Part shown: positions 9,487-17,819 of the stretch, piece after piece
Layout of the letters: every line of letters starts with the position of its first letter
Numbering within the stretch: the stretch's first letter is position 1
DNA from: Trichocoleus sp. FACHB-46
GTDB lineage: Bacteria; Cyanobacteriota; Cyanobacteriia; FACHB-46
Direction of reading: 5' to 3'
DNA: 46,516 bases
NCBI RefSeq assembly: GCF_014695385.1
Contig: NZ_JACJOD010000021.1
Location: 1-46,516 of the forward strand
The notes under the pieces: generated by a model
Told to the model about the DNA's origin: nothing
Seen by the model: only the letters and a program-made list of their open reading frames with translations
Databases searched by the model: none
Program-made: the position numbers and the translations under genes

Positions 9487-10404
9487 TTAGCCAAGCTTCA
9501 GGCGACTACGGGTGAGAAAACGTGAGATTAGACTGGTAACTACCACAAGTAACAGCAACACCAACGAAGCTGTCCAAGCTAATTGGCTCCGTTCGGGGTA
9601 AGGCTCGTTGTAATAGTTGAAAATGAGTACTGATAGGGAGGGGGTAGGGCTTGTCAAACCTTCCAGCCAGTTTTGGCTGAACAAGGCTGTAAACAGAAGA
9701 GGAGCTGTTTCTCCTGCTGCACGAGCGATCGCAAGCAGAATACCCGTAGTAATGCCTGGCAAAGCTGAGGTGATAACAACGCGCCAGGTGGTTTGCAGTT
9801 GGCTACCTCCCAAAGCAGCAGAAGCTAAACGCTGAGACACAGGCACCAGCTTCAAAGCCTCTTCCGTGGTAAGCACCACAATGGGTAACATAATCACAGC
9901 TAGCGCAAATGCCCCCGCGATCGCAGAAAAGCTACGAGTGGTTAGGACAATAACCCCATACGCAAACACGCCCACGACAATGGAAGGCACACCGCTCAAA
10001 ACTATCGTCATAAAGCGCACGATCTTGGCCCAAGCCACATCCGCCTTAAACTCTACTAAAAAGATTGCGGTCAAGATGCCAACTGGGATACTGAGCAAGG
10101 AAGCCAAGCCTACCATTGTCAAGGTGCCTAGAATGGCATGGGCAAATCCATTGGGCACATCTACAACTCCAGCAGGAGCGGGCAGCGATACTAGCATTTC
10201 CCACTTAAATGCAGGGACTCCTGCGGCCAGGATCTTGCCCAAAATTGCGAGTAGTGGCAGGAGCGCTAGTCCCGCTAAACTGAAGGCGATCGCACTCATC
10301 CCATAGCTAAAGAACACTCGACGCAGCGAGAGGGGGCAACTGAGTGTGTCTACAAAATCGGCTTCTGTAGAGGGTATAGGAGTGGGGACTGAATCCGTTG
10401 ACAT
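9487..10404 (-). CDS. pstA: Phosphate ABC transporter permease PstA
   Basis: A 305-residue inner-membrane permease with about six hydrophobic segments. The coupling loop shows EEALKLVPVSQRLASAALGGSQLQTTWRVV followed by AIARAAGETAPLLFTALF, both characteristic of PstA. The N-terminal 30 residues are polar and cytosolic. It starts 6 bases after the pstC stop and ends 3 bases before pstB, so translation is probably coupled. Confidence 0.95.
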   Translation of the reverse strand: MSTDSVPTPIPSTEADFVDTLSCPLSLRRVFFSYGMSAIAFSLAGLALLPLLAILGKILAAGVPAFKWEMLVSLPAPAGVVDVPNGFAHAILGTLTMVGLASLLSIPVGILTAIFLVEFKADVAWAKIVRFMTIVLSGVPSIVVGVFAYGVIVLTTRSFSAIAGAFALAVIMLPIVVLTTEEALKLVPVSQRLASAALGGSQLQTTWRVVITSALPGITTGILLAIARAAGETAPLLFTALFSQNWLEGLTSPTPSLSVLIFNYYNEPYPERSQLAWTASLVLLLLVVVTSLISRFLTRSRLKLG

Positions 10405-10410
10405 AAGAAT

Positions 10411-11433
10411 TTATCGACGAGACTGACTGACTACTTGAATCATCAGCACCGCTGCAACATTGACGAGCAGCGTTAGCACAAACAGGATCAAGGCCAAGTA
10501 CATCAAGGCTCCAACATGCAGTGCATCTAAGGCTTCAGCAAATTCATTGGCTAGAACCGCTGGAATGGTATAACCCAAATCTAGAAGAGAGAGGCTAATT
10601 TGAGGAGAATTACCAATTACCATCGTCACTGCCATCGTTTCGCCTAAAGCGCGTCCCAAAGCCAATGTAGCTGCACCTAAAATTCCAGACCCACTTGTAG
10701 GTAGCAGCGCACCCACAATCGTTTCCCACCGAGTTGCCCCTAAGGCCATTGAAGCACTGCGAAGCTCATCAGGAAGAGCTAGCAGCGCCTCTCGACTAAT
10801 CGCTGCAATCGTGGGCAAGATCATGATGGCTAGGATGATCCCTGCCACCAATAAGCTGGGTCCAAAGGGTTCTGTGCTGAATAAGGGCAGCCACTTTAAT
10901 AGTTGATAGAGCCACTGCTGAATAGGTTGGAGGAAGGGGATCAATACAAAGATTCCCCATAAACCCACAATGACGCTGGGAATAGCAGCTAACAACTCCA
11001 AAATAAAAGCAAAGGGCAATCGCACCCAAAGAGGCAAAAAATCTTCGCTCGTGACTAGAGCAACCGCAACGCCAATCGGTACTGCTAGCAAGAGGGCGAT
11101 CGCAGAGCTGACCAGGGTGCCATAGATGTAGGGCAATGCTCCAAACACCAACTCACCCACATCCCAATCTTGACTCCACAGAAATCCAACGCCAAATCGC
11201 TGTATAGCGGGTTGTGCTTGCTGAAAGATAACCCAACCTATCCACAGTAAAGTAGAGACTGTTCCTAGGGCCAAAGCTCTGACTAACCAAGTGAAGCTTT
11301 GGTCGAGCCAAAAGTTTTGTCCCCGAGCAAGTTTGAGATCAGGAACAGTAGCTTCTGGATCTAGTAGCAGCGCTAAGGAAGGATTCGTAGCGGCCTTGAG
11401 GAACTTATCAACCGATTCAGCTGAGTCAGACAT
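10411..11433 (-). CDS. pstC: Phosphate ABC transporter permease PstC
   Basis: A 340-residue permease with about six membrane helices. The family signature is present: EALLALPDELRSASMALGATRWETI and ALGRALGETMAVTMVIGN. The first 45 residues form a polar cytoplasmic tail, longer than in many PstC proteins. With PstA it forms the phosphate channel. It is 122 bases downstream of pstS, and a hairpin in that gap may reduce read-through into the permease genes. Confidence 0.95.
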   Translation of the reverse strand: MSDSAESVDKFLKAATNPSLALLLDPEATVPDLKLARGQNFWLDQSFTWLVRALALGTVSTLLWIGWVIFQQAQPAIQRFGVGFLWSQDWDVGELVFGALPYIYGTLVSSAIALLLAVPIGVAVALVTSEDFLPLWVRLPFAFILELLAAIPSVIVGLWGIFVLIPFLQPIQQWLYQLLKWLPLFSTEPFGPSLLVAGIILAIMILPTIAAISREALLALPDELRSASMALGATRWETIVGALLPTSGSGILGAATLALGRALGETMAVTMVIGNSPQISLSLLDLGYTIPAVLANEFAEALDALHVGALMYLALILFVLTLLVNVAAVLMIQVVSQSRR

Positions 11434-11486
11434 AGATGAAGAGATTGAGTCAAGCTAAGCCAAGAGAGGTTTATAGAAGAGATAGA

Positions 11487-11509
11487 GGACATCTCTCTTG
11501 AAGATGCCC
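11487..11509 (-). promoter_or_regulatory. Hairpin in the pstS-pstC gap
   Basis: On the minus strand GGGCATCT and AGATGTCC (8 bp with one G-U wobble) flank a 7-base loop. Hairpins after a binding-protein gene commonly raise its level relative to the membrane genes by stabilising the upstream message or causing partial termination. No T-run follows, so stabilisation is more likely. Confidence 0.4.
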
Positions 11510-11555
11510 TCACAGTAGTTGTAGTTGATGACAACTTGATTGCTTGAAGCGCAGT

Positions 11556-12593
11556 CTACTTCACATTGCTTTTAACTACAGCTCTAGCTCGATCAGCCAC
11601 AGACTTAGGAATTCGGGTGTAGTCTAGATCATCATTGAGATCTTGGCCTTCTGTTAGAACCCACTCCACCATCTTTTTGACGGCCTCAGCTTTAGCAGGA
11701 TCTGAATACTGCTTGTACACCATTAGCCAAGTAAGACCTGCGATCGGATAGCCATCCGCAGGGTCTCCTTCAAAGACGCGGAAGTTGTCGGGATACTTAA
11801 CTGCCGCTAGCGCTTTGTTGGCTGTTTCTAACGAGGGAGAAACAAACGCTCCCTGCTTATTCTGCACTTGGGCCGTTTGCAGCTTGTTTTGCTTGGCGTA
11901 AGCGTACTCAACATAGCCAATGCCACCAGTGGTCCGAGCGACTTGAGCGGCAACTCCAGGATTGCCCTTACCTTTGATGGGATTGGTGGTCCACTTTGGA
12001 GCTGTGCCGACCCCCACCCGACCTTTGAAATAAGGATCGATCGCACTCAAGTGATTGGTGAAGATAAAAGTTGTACCACTACCATCTGCCCGCACAACAC
12101 TTTTAATTGGCTGATCAGGTAGCTTGGCACCGGGGTTGTCAGCAGCAATTTTAGGGTCATTCCAACGAGTAATTTGGCCTGAAAAAATTGCTGGTAGAAC
12201 CTTACGAGAAAGCTTCAGGTTATTAACACCAGGGAGGTTATAAACAACTGCAACTGCACCGCCTGCTGTAGGAACCAACAGCACACCATTTTTTACCTCT
12301 GCCATTTGGGCATCGGTCATGGCTGCATCGCTACCACCAAAGTCAACCGTGCCAGCAATGACTTGGCGAACACCGCCACCACTACCAATGGCTTGGTAGT
12401 TAATTTGCATGTCAGGATACTTCTTTTTGATTTCGGCAGCGTACCGCTCGTAAAGCGGGGCGGGAAAAGTAGCACCTGCGCCGTTTAAGGTTAATGCTTG
12501 GGCGATCGCAGTCGAAAGCGGGCCAAATGTAAGAGAAACCGTTGCAACTGAGGCAACAACTGTACGACGAAAAGCGGTCGTAAAAACAACCAT
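11556..12593 (-). CDS. pstS: Phosphate-binding protein PstS
   Basis: A 345-residue periplasmic binding protein. The signal peptide is about residues 1-31 (RRTVVASVATVSLTFGPLSTAIA). Phosphate-contact motifs are visible: LNGAGATFPAPLYERY, IGSGGGVRQVIAGTVDFGGSD and VRADGSGTTFIFTNHLS. There is no lipobox Cys, so the protein should be soluble in the periplasm. It delivers phosphate to PstCA. It heads the operon and lies behind a four-repeat PHO box. Confidence 0.96.
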   Translation of the reverse strand: MVVFTTAFRRTVVASVATVSLTFGPLSTAIAQALTLNGAGATFPAPLYERYAAEIKKKYPDMQINYQAIGSGGGVRQVIAGTVDFGGSDAAMTDAQMAEVKNGVLLVPTAGGAVAVVYNLPGVNNLKLSRKVLPAIFSGQITRWNDPKIAADNPGAKLPDQPIKSVVRADGSGTTFIFTNHLSAIDPYFKGRVGVGTAPKWTTNPIKGKGNPGVAAQVARTTGGIGYVEYAYAKQNKLQTAQVQNKQGAFVSPSLETANKALAAVKYPDNFRVFEGDPADGYPIAGLTWLMVYKQYSDPAKAEAVKKMVEWVLTEGQDLNDDLDYTRIPKSVADRARAVVKSNVK

Positions 12594-12669
12594 ATTTGCC
12601 TTGTCCTCAATCAGGAAATATCAGCAGCGATCGGTGCTTGGTCAACCACTGATAACCGTACAATTTGAC

Positions 12670-12710
12670 CAGTTAAGTTTAAGTAAATGGATAGATAAGA
12701 GTAAGTTAAA
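12670..12710 (-). promoter_or_regulatory. PHO box upstream of pstS (four repeats)
   Basis: On the minus strand four 8-bp units, TTTAACTT, CTTATCTA, ATTTACTT and CTTAACTG, follow each other with 3-base spacers (act, tcc, aaa), an exact 11-bp period. It ends about 77 bp before the pstS start. The last unit matches the CTTAAC core best. A weaker set on the plus strand at 12753-12782 (TTCAACTC, TCTTAACC, TTAATTAA) could serve the divergent TonB-like gene. Confidence 0.65.
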
Positions 12711-13087
12711 TTTGGTTGAAAAACTGTTTAATCTTCAGATTTTTGGCTATTTTTCAACTCAATTCTTAACCTTCTTAATTAAATTCATTGATATACTTTT
12801 CGATAAGATTTTCTGAGCTATCAAATAAACCTCAACTTCTGCAAGCACCAGAGGAGGGGAGCTACCGCACCGAATAGTTACTTTAATTTCTTAGACTTTG
12901 AACAAATAACTACATACTTTGCACAATCAAGTGAGTGAAGCACAACTCTTAAAAGCACTTCAGAAAATCCTAATTTAATTCCTAGCTAAGCTTGCTTTAA
13001 CCAAAGATAGAATTTTGAGTTAGTTTTGAATTTATTTAGCTCAAAAATTCTCTGGTCTCTTCAGTAATTAGTAGTTACCCTAAGTCC

Positions 13088-14251
13088 ATGATCCAAGCTT
13101 ATACCAACAAAAACCTCTCTGATTCTTTGCGAGTTTTGGTTCGACCAATGTTGTTGATCTCTCTTGGTCTACATGGGCTACTTTTGTTAATCCCTACAGC
13201 TGCCAACCATAAGGCTACCGCTCCAAAATCTGAAAAAACTGTCAAAATTACTCAGCTGTCCCCTACAACGAAACCTTCGAGTATCAAGCCAACCGCTAAA
13301 AAACCTGTACCGCAAACTCTGGCAACTATGCCAAAAGCAGTGCGTCTACCGATCGCTCGCACAGCCCAATCCCAACCGATCATTCCAGCTATTGCTAAAC
13401 CACTACCGCTTGAACGGGTTCAAGCGGTAGTGGCTGACCCCACGCCTATTACTTCTAGCCCTACGCCTGCACCTACGGAGACAACCGCACCCACAGATAC
13501 AGAGGCACTCGCACCCACCGCTACCAACCCGTTAGAGGATTTTCCACACTTTCCAGGCGCTAAGGCTGGCTGTCTCGATATTCCTTCTTGCTTTCAGACA
13601 GGTAATCCTCTCGCTAAAGTAGCGGCTTATTTTGAAAAAGAGCTGCCAGCCAAACAGTATGAGCAGCGCTTAGAAATAGACGAAACAGATCGAAAAGTTT
13701 ATCAATTCTCGCGAGCAGGTTTGACCCAGTATCTCAGCTTGATTGAGATTGAGGGAACTGGAACTGTCTATGTTCTCGCCGATGCGCCCCGCACTTTAGA
13801 CGAGCTGAAAAAAGCTGTAGAAGTTCCGGTTGAGTTGGGCAATGTTTTAGCACAACTAGTTCCCGAAACTGGAGCGGCAGGCATTAATGGTGAGGACTTT
13901 GCTGACAGTATCAACGCCACTCCTAAGGATTTCACAGAGCCTGAAAGGTTTTATGAGAGTTTAGGTGGTGTTGATGCAGAAGGCTTTGAGATTACCCCAA
14001 CTCCCAACTCAGAGATCTACGGCGATCTAAAGGTCGTCCGAGGGCAAACGCCTGAGCAAATTCTCGTCAGCACCATAACGCCTACTCTCCAAGGTAACGG
14101 TTTTACGGTTTCAGCCAATTCTTCAGGTGAGTATGGGGGAGGATTGCTTTATCAAATTCAGAAGGGTAAGTTCACGGGCTACCTGAATCTAGTACCAACC
14201 AAAGATGGCACTGGAACTATTGTCACCGTTTGGACTAGTTCTCCGATGTAA
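13088..14251 (+). CDS. TonB-like protein with one TM and Pro-rich linker
   Basis: A 387-residue protein. Residues about 18-37 form one membrane helix (RPMLLISLGLHGLLLLIPTA), followed by a long Lys/Pro/Thr-rich linker to about residue 150, as in TonB. The C-terminal part is not the canonical TonB domain: it shows two related modules of about 90 residues, each ending in a YL-[SN]-L then GTGT-[VI]-V pattern. exbB and exbD lie convergently just downstream, which supports a role as the energy-transducing partner that spans the periplasm. It is divergent from pstS. No phosphate-specific feature is seen in the protein itself. Confidence 0.6.
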   Translation: MIQAYTNKNLSDSLRVLVRPMLLISLGLHGLLLLIPTAANHKATAPKSEKTVKITQLSPTTKPSSIKPTAKKPVPQTLATMPKAVRLPIARTAQSQPIIPAIAKPLPLERVQAVVADPTPITSSPTPAPTETTAPTDTEALAPTATNPLEDFPHFPGAKAGCLDIPSCFQTGNPLAKVAAYFEKELPAKQYEQRLEIDETDRKVYQFSRAGLTQYLSLIEIEGTGTVYVLADAPRTLDELKKAVEVPVELGNVLAQLVPETGAAGINGEDFADSINATPKDFTEPERFYESLGGVDAEGFEITPTPNSEIYGDLKVVRGQTPEQILVSTITPTLQGNGFTVSANSSGEYGGGLLYQIQKGKFTGYLNLVPTKDGTGTIVTVWTSSPM

Positions 14252-14327
14252 CTAAGTTCTGAGTGACTCTGCTCAATGCTCCTAAACAATTTCTGAAACG
14301 ATTTCTGGGAAGTTCTCAGGCGATCGC

Positions 14328-14741
14328 TTAACTCTCATCCACAGCTAGGGAAACGCGATCGCCTCCCACATCTCGCATGGTTGCTAGCAACTTTACTACC
14401 TGTTCGTAGGGTAACTTGCTATCTGCTTTCAGAATCACTGCTCCCTTAGGATTTTGCACCAAGTAGGCTTGCATCTGTTGCGCTAGTGCTGCTTCATTGG
14501 TTGGCTGGTCAGCGAGTAAGACTTGTCCTTGCCGATTCAAGCCCACTACCAGGGGATCAGGAGTATTTTGCAGTTCTGTACTGGTATTAGCACTGGGTAG
14601 AGTAATATTGACTGTTTTTTGATTGGTCAGCGTCATGGAGACAATAATAAAGAATGTCAGAACAGTCATGATCACATCCATCATGGGAAGCAGATTTAAC
14701 TCTGGCATCTCAGCTCTGTTCTGACGAGACTTAAATCGCAT
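14328..14741 (-). CDS. exbD: Biopolymer transport protein ExbD/TolR
   Basis: A 137-residue protein. One N-terminal membrane helix contains the essential Asp (LNLLPMMDVIMTVLTFFIIVSMTL). A periplasmic domain follows with LPSANTS, VGLNRQGQVLLADQ and the typical VILKADSKLPYEQVVKLLATMRDVG. With ExbB it forms the proton channel that energises a TonB protein. It starts 38 bases after exbB and is convergent with the TonB-like gene. Confidence 0.93.
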   Translation of the reverse strand: MRFKSRQNRAEMPELNLLPMMDVIMTVLTFFIIVSMTLTNQKTVNITLPSANTSTELQNTPDPLVVGLNRQGQVLLADQPTNEAALAQQMQAYLVQNPKGAVILKADSKLPYEQVVKLLATMRDVGGDRVSLAVDES

Positions 14742-14779
14742 CTTTTTCTGTGCCTAACTTGGTGTTTAACTTAGCTGAG

Positions 14780-15496
14780 TTAGTGTCCTTCAACTGAAAC
14801 GACCGCATCGTTAGCGGTGGGGCGGGAGGCGATCGCATATTTTGGTGAAGTTTGGCTAGGTTGGTGCGGTTCATACCAAAACTGCCGATAAATCAGCTCT
14901 AGCCCACTGCCTGCTTCTGAGAAATAGTCCATCTGTTGAGCTTGTAAGGTCACAAATACCCGAAAGCAAGCCAGAGCCATGATCGCCACAATCATTCCAG
15001 TTGCTGTCGAAATTAACGCCTCGCCAATCCCCGCAGCGGCTTTTGTTGTATCTGCTGCGGTACCGCCAGTCCCAATGTTGAGGTTGGCAAAAGTTGTGAT
15101 CAATCCTGTAACAGTTCCCAACAGACCCAGCAGCGGTGCTATGCCCACAACAGTCTCTAGGAGTTTGTCGCCCTTACGCATTTTGACAAACTCTTTGTCT
15201 CCAGCCGCTTCCATGGCTAAGTGAAATGTTTCAGGAGTGGGCTGGTTTAGTTTCAAGGGTGCTAGTAAGAAGCGACCAATCGATAGATCTTGAGCTTGGT
15301 GAGCGATCGTCATCGCCTTCTCTAGGTCGTAGCGAGCAGCTTCTAAAACATCATGGACAATGCGATCTTCTTGCCGCAGTAGTTTGAACCAAAACCAAGC
15401 TCGTTCTAGGGCACAGGCAACAGAGGCAACAGACAAACCTAAAAGGGGCCACATAACAGGACCTCCCACTAAGAATAAATCAAATACTTTAGCCAT
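14780..15496 (-). CDS. exbB: MotA/TolQ/ExbB proton channel protein
   Basis: A 238-residue protein from the ATG at 15496 (MAKVFDLFLVGGPVMWPLLGLSVASV). Three membrane helices are visible: the N-terminal one, ETVVGIAPLLGLLGTVTGLITTF, and GEALISTATGMIVAIMALACF. These are the conserved ExbB/TolQ helices with the GLLGTVTG motif. I prefer the ATG over a TTG 42 bases upstream because the family starts just before the first helix and AAAGAAA lies before it. It is the first gene of the exbB-exbD pair. Confidence 0.93.
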   Translation of the reverse strand: MAKVFDLFLVGGPVMWPLLGLSVASVACALERAWFWFKLLRQEDRIVHDVLEAARYDLEKAMTIAHQAQDLSIGRFLLAPLKLNQPTPETFHLAMEAAGDKEFVKMRKGDKLLETVVGIAPLLGLLGTVTGLITTFANLNIGTGGTAADTTKAAAGIGEALISTATGMIVAIMALACFRVFVTLQAQQMDYFSEAGSGLELIYRQFWYEPHQPSQTSPKYAIASRPTANDAVVSVEGH

Positions 15497-15686
15497 GATT
15501 TCTTTAGAAACAGCCAGCTTTTCAGTTCTTGACTGCAATCAATTCACCGTCTACAGAATACCTGAGCTATGTTCCCTACATAGTTAAGGCAGCGTAAGCA
15601 AAAAGATAACTTGCGGTTAAGTTCTATTCCTATAAACTTCTTCAGCAGTTATTAGATTACTTTTGGCAAACTTTATGATGGCAATT

Positions 15687-15989
15687 TCAAGTGTCAAATA
15701 GCTTAAAACCTTTAGTGAAGTTATGCACCTCCCAGGTGCGATCGTCCAGTTGACCCATTGCTTGAATACAAGTTGAAAATTGCTGCCACTTCTCCTGGGC
15801 ATGTTGAAACTGTGGATCAAATCCGGTTACCTGACAGAAAGTTTCAAATCCGTTATCCCAGTAGAAGGTGCCAAGTGCTTTTCTAAGTTGATGAAATTGA
15901 GCAGGTTCCATAAGTGTCGCTGAAAAGGAATCAGAACTGCCCGCTTTACCTCGGTAGGGGAGAAAAAAGTACTGCCTGAATTCAGGCAA
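15687..15989 (-). pseudogene. N-terminally incomplete hypothetical gene
   Basis: A frame of about 100 residues, rich in Phe, Gln and Trp (LPYRGKAGSSDSF, KALGTFYWDNGFETFCQVTGF, EKWQQFSTCIQAMGQLDDRTWEVHNF). The same frame stays open upstream to about 16124 (CIRYPKRRDQPVKNVWKDW, then LSESWGLLKLIKLPEF) but has no ATG before a TGA. It is probably the 3' part of a larger, decayed gene. I do not recognise the family; only a TTG start at 15989 is possible for a short form. Confidence 0.4.
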
Positions 15990-16492
15990 TTTGATCAGCT
16001 TCAGTAAGCCCCAGCTTTCAGACAGAGTTAGCCAATCCTTCCATACATTTTTAACGGGTTGATCCCTTCGCTTGGGATAACGGATGCAGCGAGCAGTTCT
16101 ACTTGTTCCACTATCTCAGAGAGCTAGAAGCAAAGTGCTGTGATCCACCATCCAGTGATCGCATCTTAGCAATCTTTTCCTTGAAGTAACCACCAGAACT
16201 AATGATCATCACTGCTTAGGGCGATCGCAAATCCTGTGATAACGCTCCTGTGCCTTTAGCGTCCAGCGCTGTTCTTGCCCTTGGAAGAGAATCGCGCAAA
16301 TGAGAAGAATGTGGGGTTTAAGGACAACAAGGGCGATCGCAATATCCCACCCCTACGCATACCGGTAATCACCTGATCTAGCTCGAGATGTTGTAGATGG
16401 GTTGAAGCCAAGTATAGCAGTCGTTGTAGCGCTTGGTTCGACCGCGATTGTCGGTAGGAGCATGACGATGCGATCGCTTCAGTCTTTTCTTG
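15990..16492. other. Gap without intact gene
   Basis: The left part holds the start-less extension of the preceding minus-strand frame. The rest contains several GCGATCGC octamers (near 16220, 16330 and 16470) and short minus-strand open stretches without a recognisable product. It looks like decayed sequence. Confidence 0.4.
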
Positions 16493-17101
16493 CTAGCCCA
16501 GATTGCTCAAATGCTGAGTCAAAAAATCAATAAAGATCTGAACTCGAAGCGAATATCGGCGGTTGGGCAGGTAAAGGGCATAGATGTCTGTATCAAGATT
16601 GGCTTGAGGATGAAACTGAAAATCGGTTAACACAGCTTGCAATTTGCCAGCTTGAATATCTTCATTAATTAACCAGGTCGGCATCAAAATTAGACCCACA
16701 CCATCCAGGCAAACTTGACGCAGCACTTCAGAGTTATTCACATTCAGGGAACCATTAACCTTGATGTCACAGACTTCCTCGTAACGCTTGAACCGCCAAA
16801 TTTCGTCCCCTGTGGCGTAGGTAAAGCACAAACAATTGTGGTGGATTAAATCATCGGGATGAGTTGGAATGCCGTAACGCTCGAAATAAGCTGGACTTCC
16901 GCATACCAAACGGGTATGAGATGCTAGTTTGCGGAGAATCAGGCGATCGCTAGAGCGCTCAAGATTGCCAATGCGAATCACCAGATCAAGATCTTCTTCA
17001 ACCAGGTTTGCTAACCCATCGCTCAAGCGCAGATCTAGCTTGACTTGGGGATACTGAGCCAGAAATTTACTCAAGAGTGGTGCAATTAGAGTAGAACGGT
17101 G
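16493..17101 (-). pseudogene. LysR-type regulator lacking its DNA-binding domain
   Basis: About 200 residues match the effector-binding half of LysR regulators: LIAPLLSKFLAQYPQVKLDL, LVEEDLDLVIRIGNL, LVCGSPAYFERYGIPTHPDDL, NNSEVLRQVCLDGVGLILMPTWL and RYSLRVQIFIDFL. The N-terminal winged helix-turn-helix (about 90 residues) is missing: the frame meets a TGA just upstream of THRSTLIAPLL, exactly where the frnE ribosome site begins. Only a TTG at 17074 could start it. It was probably the divergent regulator of the redox operon and cannot now bind DNA. Confidence 0.75.
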
Positions 17102-17134
17102 AGTTACTCAAGCACTGCTTGCCAGGAGGCAACC

Positions 17135-17765
17135 ATGACATTGACGATACTTCAGATTTCATTTGTCCCTGGTGTTTAGTAGCAGAAACGCGATTGAATC
17201 GGGCAATTGAGCAGTTAAATTCACCGGTTGAAATTCAGAAAATCTGGTCTCCATTCGAGCTAAACCCAGATATGCCTGAAGCTGGAATGGATCGCATCGC
17301 AGCCAGAAGTTTGGCAGTTGGGAATATTCGCGGCAATTGGATGCGAACACACTTCAAGCCACTCAAAACGATGGCATCGGATTTCGCTACGACTTAATGA
17401 CCGTTACCCCAAACACGCTGAAAGCCCACCGATTGACGTGGTTTGCGGGACAACAAGGCAAAGCAACAGCAATGGCAGAACGGATTCTAAACGCTTATTT
17501 CACAGAAGGACAGAACATTGTCGAAGTTCAAGTCTTAACGGATCTAGCGACTGAAGTGGGTCTAGATGCAGAAGCAGCGAAAACTTTTCTGTTGTCGGAT
17601 ATAGGAATTCAAGAGATCCGAAACTTGGAACAACAAGCAATCGCTCAAGGAATTCATGGTGTTCCTCATATCCGCATTGGTCAAACCGTAGTATCGGGCG
17701 CTCAATCAATTGAGGTTTTTCTGAATACTTTGCAAAATGCGATGGCTGAATTGTCACCTGCCTAA
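17135..17765 (+). pseudogene. FrnE/DsbA-family thiol oxidoreductase, frameshifted
   Basis: The sequence codes in pieces for a DsbA-like FrnE protein: SDFICPWCLVAETRL with the CPWC active site, WSPFELNPDMPEAGMDRIA, then in another frame FGSWEYSRQLDANTLQATQN, TVTPNTLKAHRLTWFAGQQG and GVPHIRIGQTVVSGAQSIEVF. The natural start is the ATG at 17135 behind a perfect AGGAGG (17124-17129), but that frame is lost near 17150, consistent with loss of one copy of a 7-bp TTCAGAT repeat. A second shift lies near 17305. It begins the redox operon, 54 bases before the TrxR-like gene. The 3' part alone (17337-17765) lacks the active site. Confidence 0.75.
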
Positions 17766-17819
17766 AGCAAAAGTCAATCAGATCGGTTGAATGACTAGAA
17801 CAACAACGGAAATACTACT

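Noticed and set aside
12753-12782. Second PHO box on the plus strand for the TonB-like gene
   Set aside because: Only one unit (TCTTAACC) is close to consensus and it lies about 300 bases from the start; mentioned but not called as a feature.
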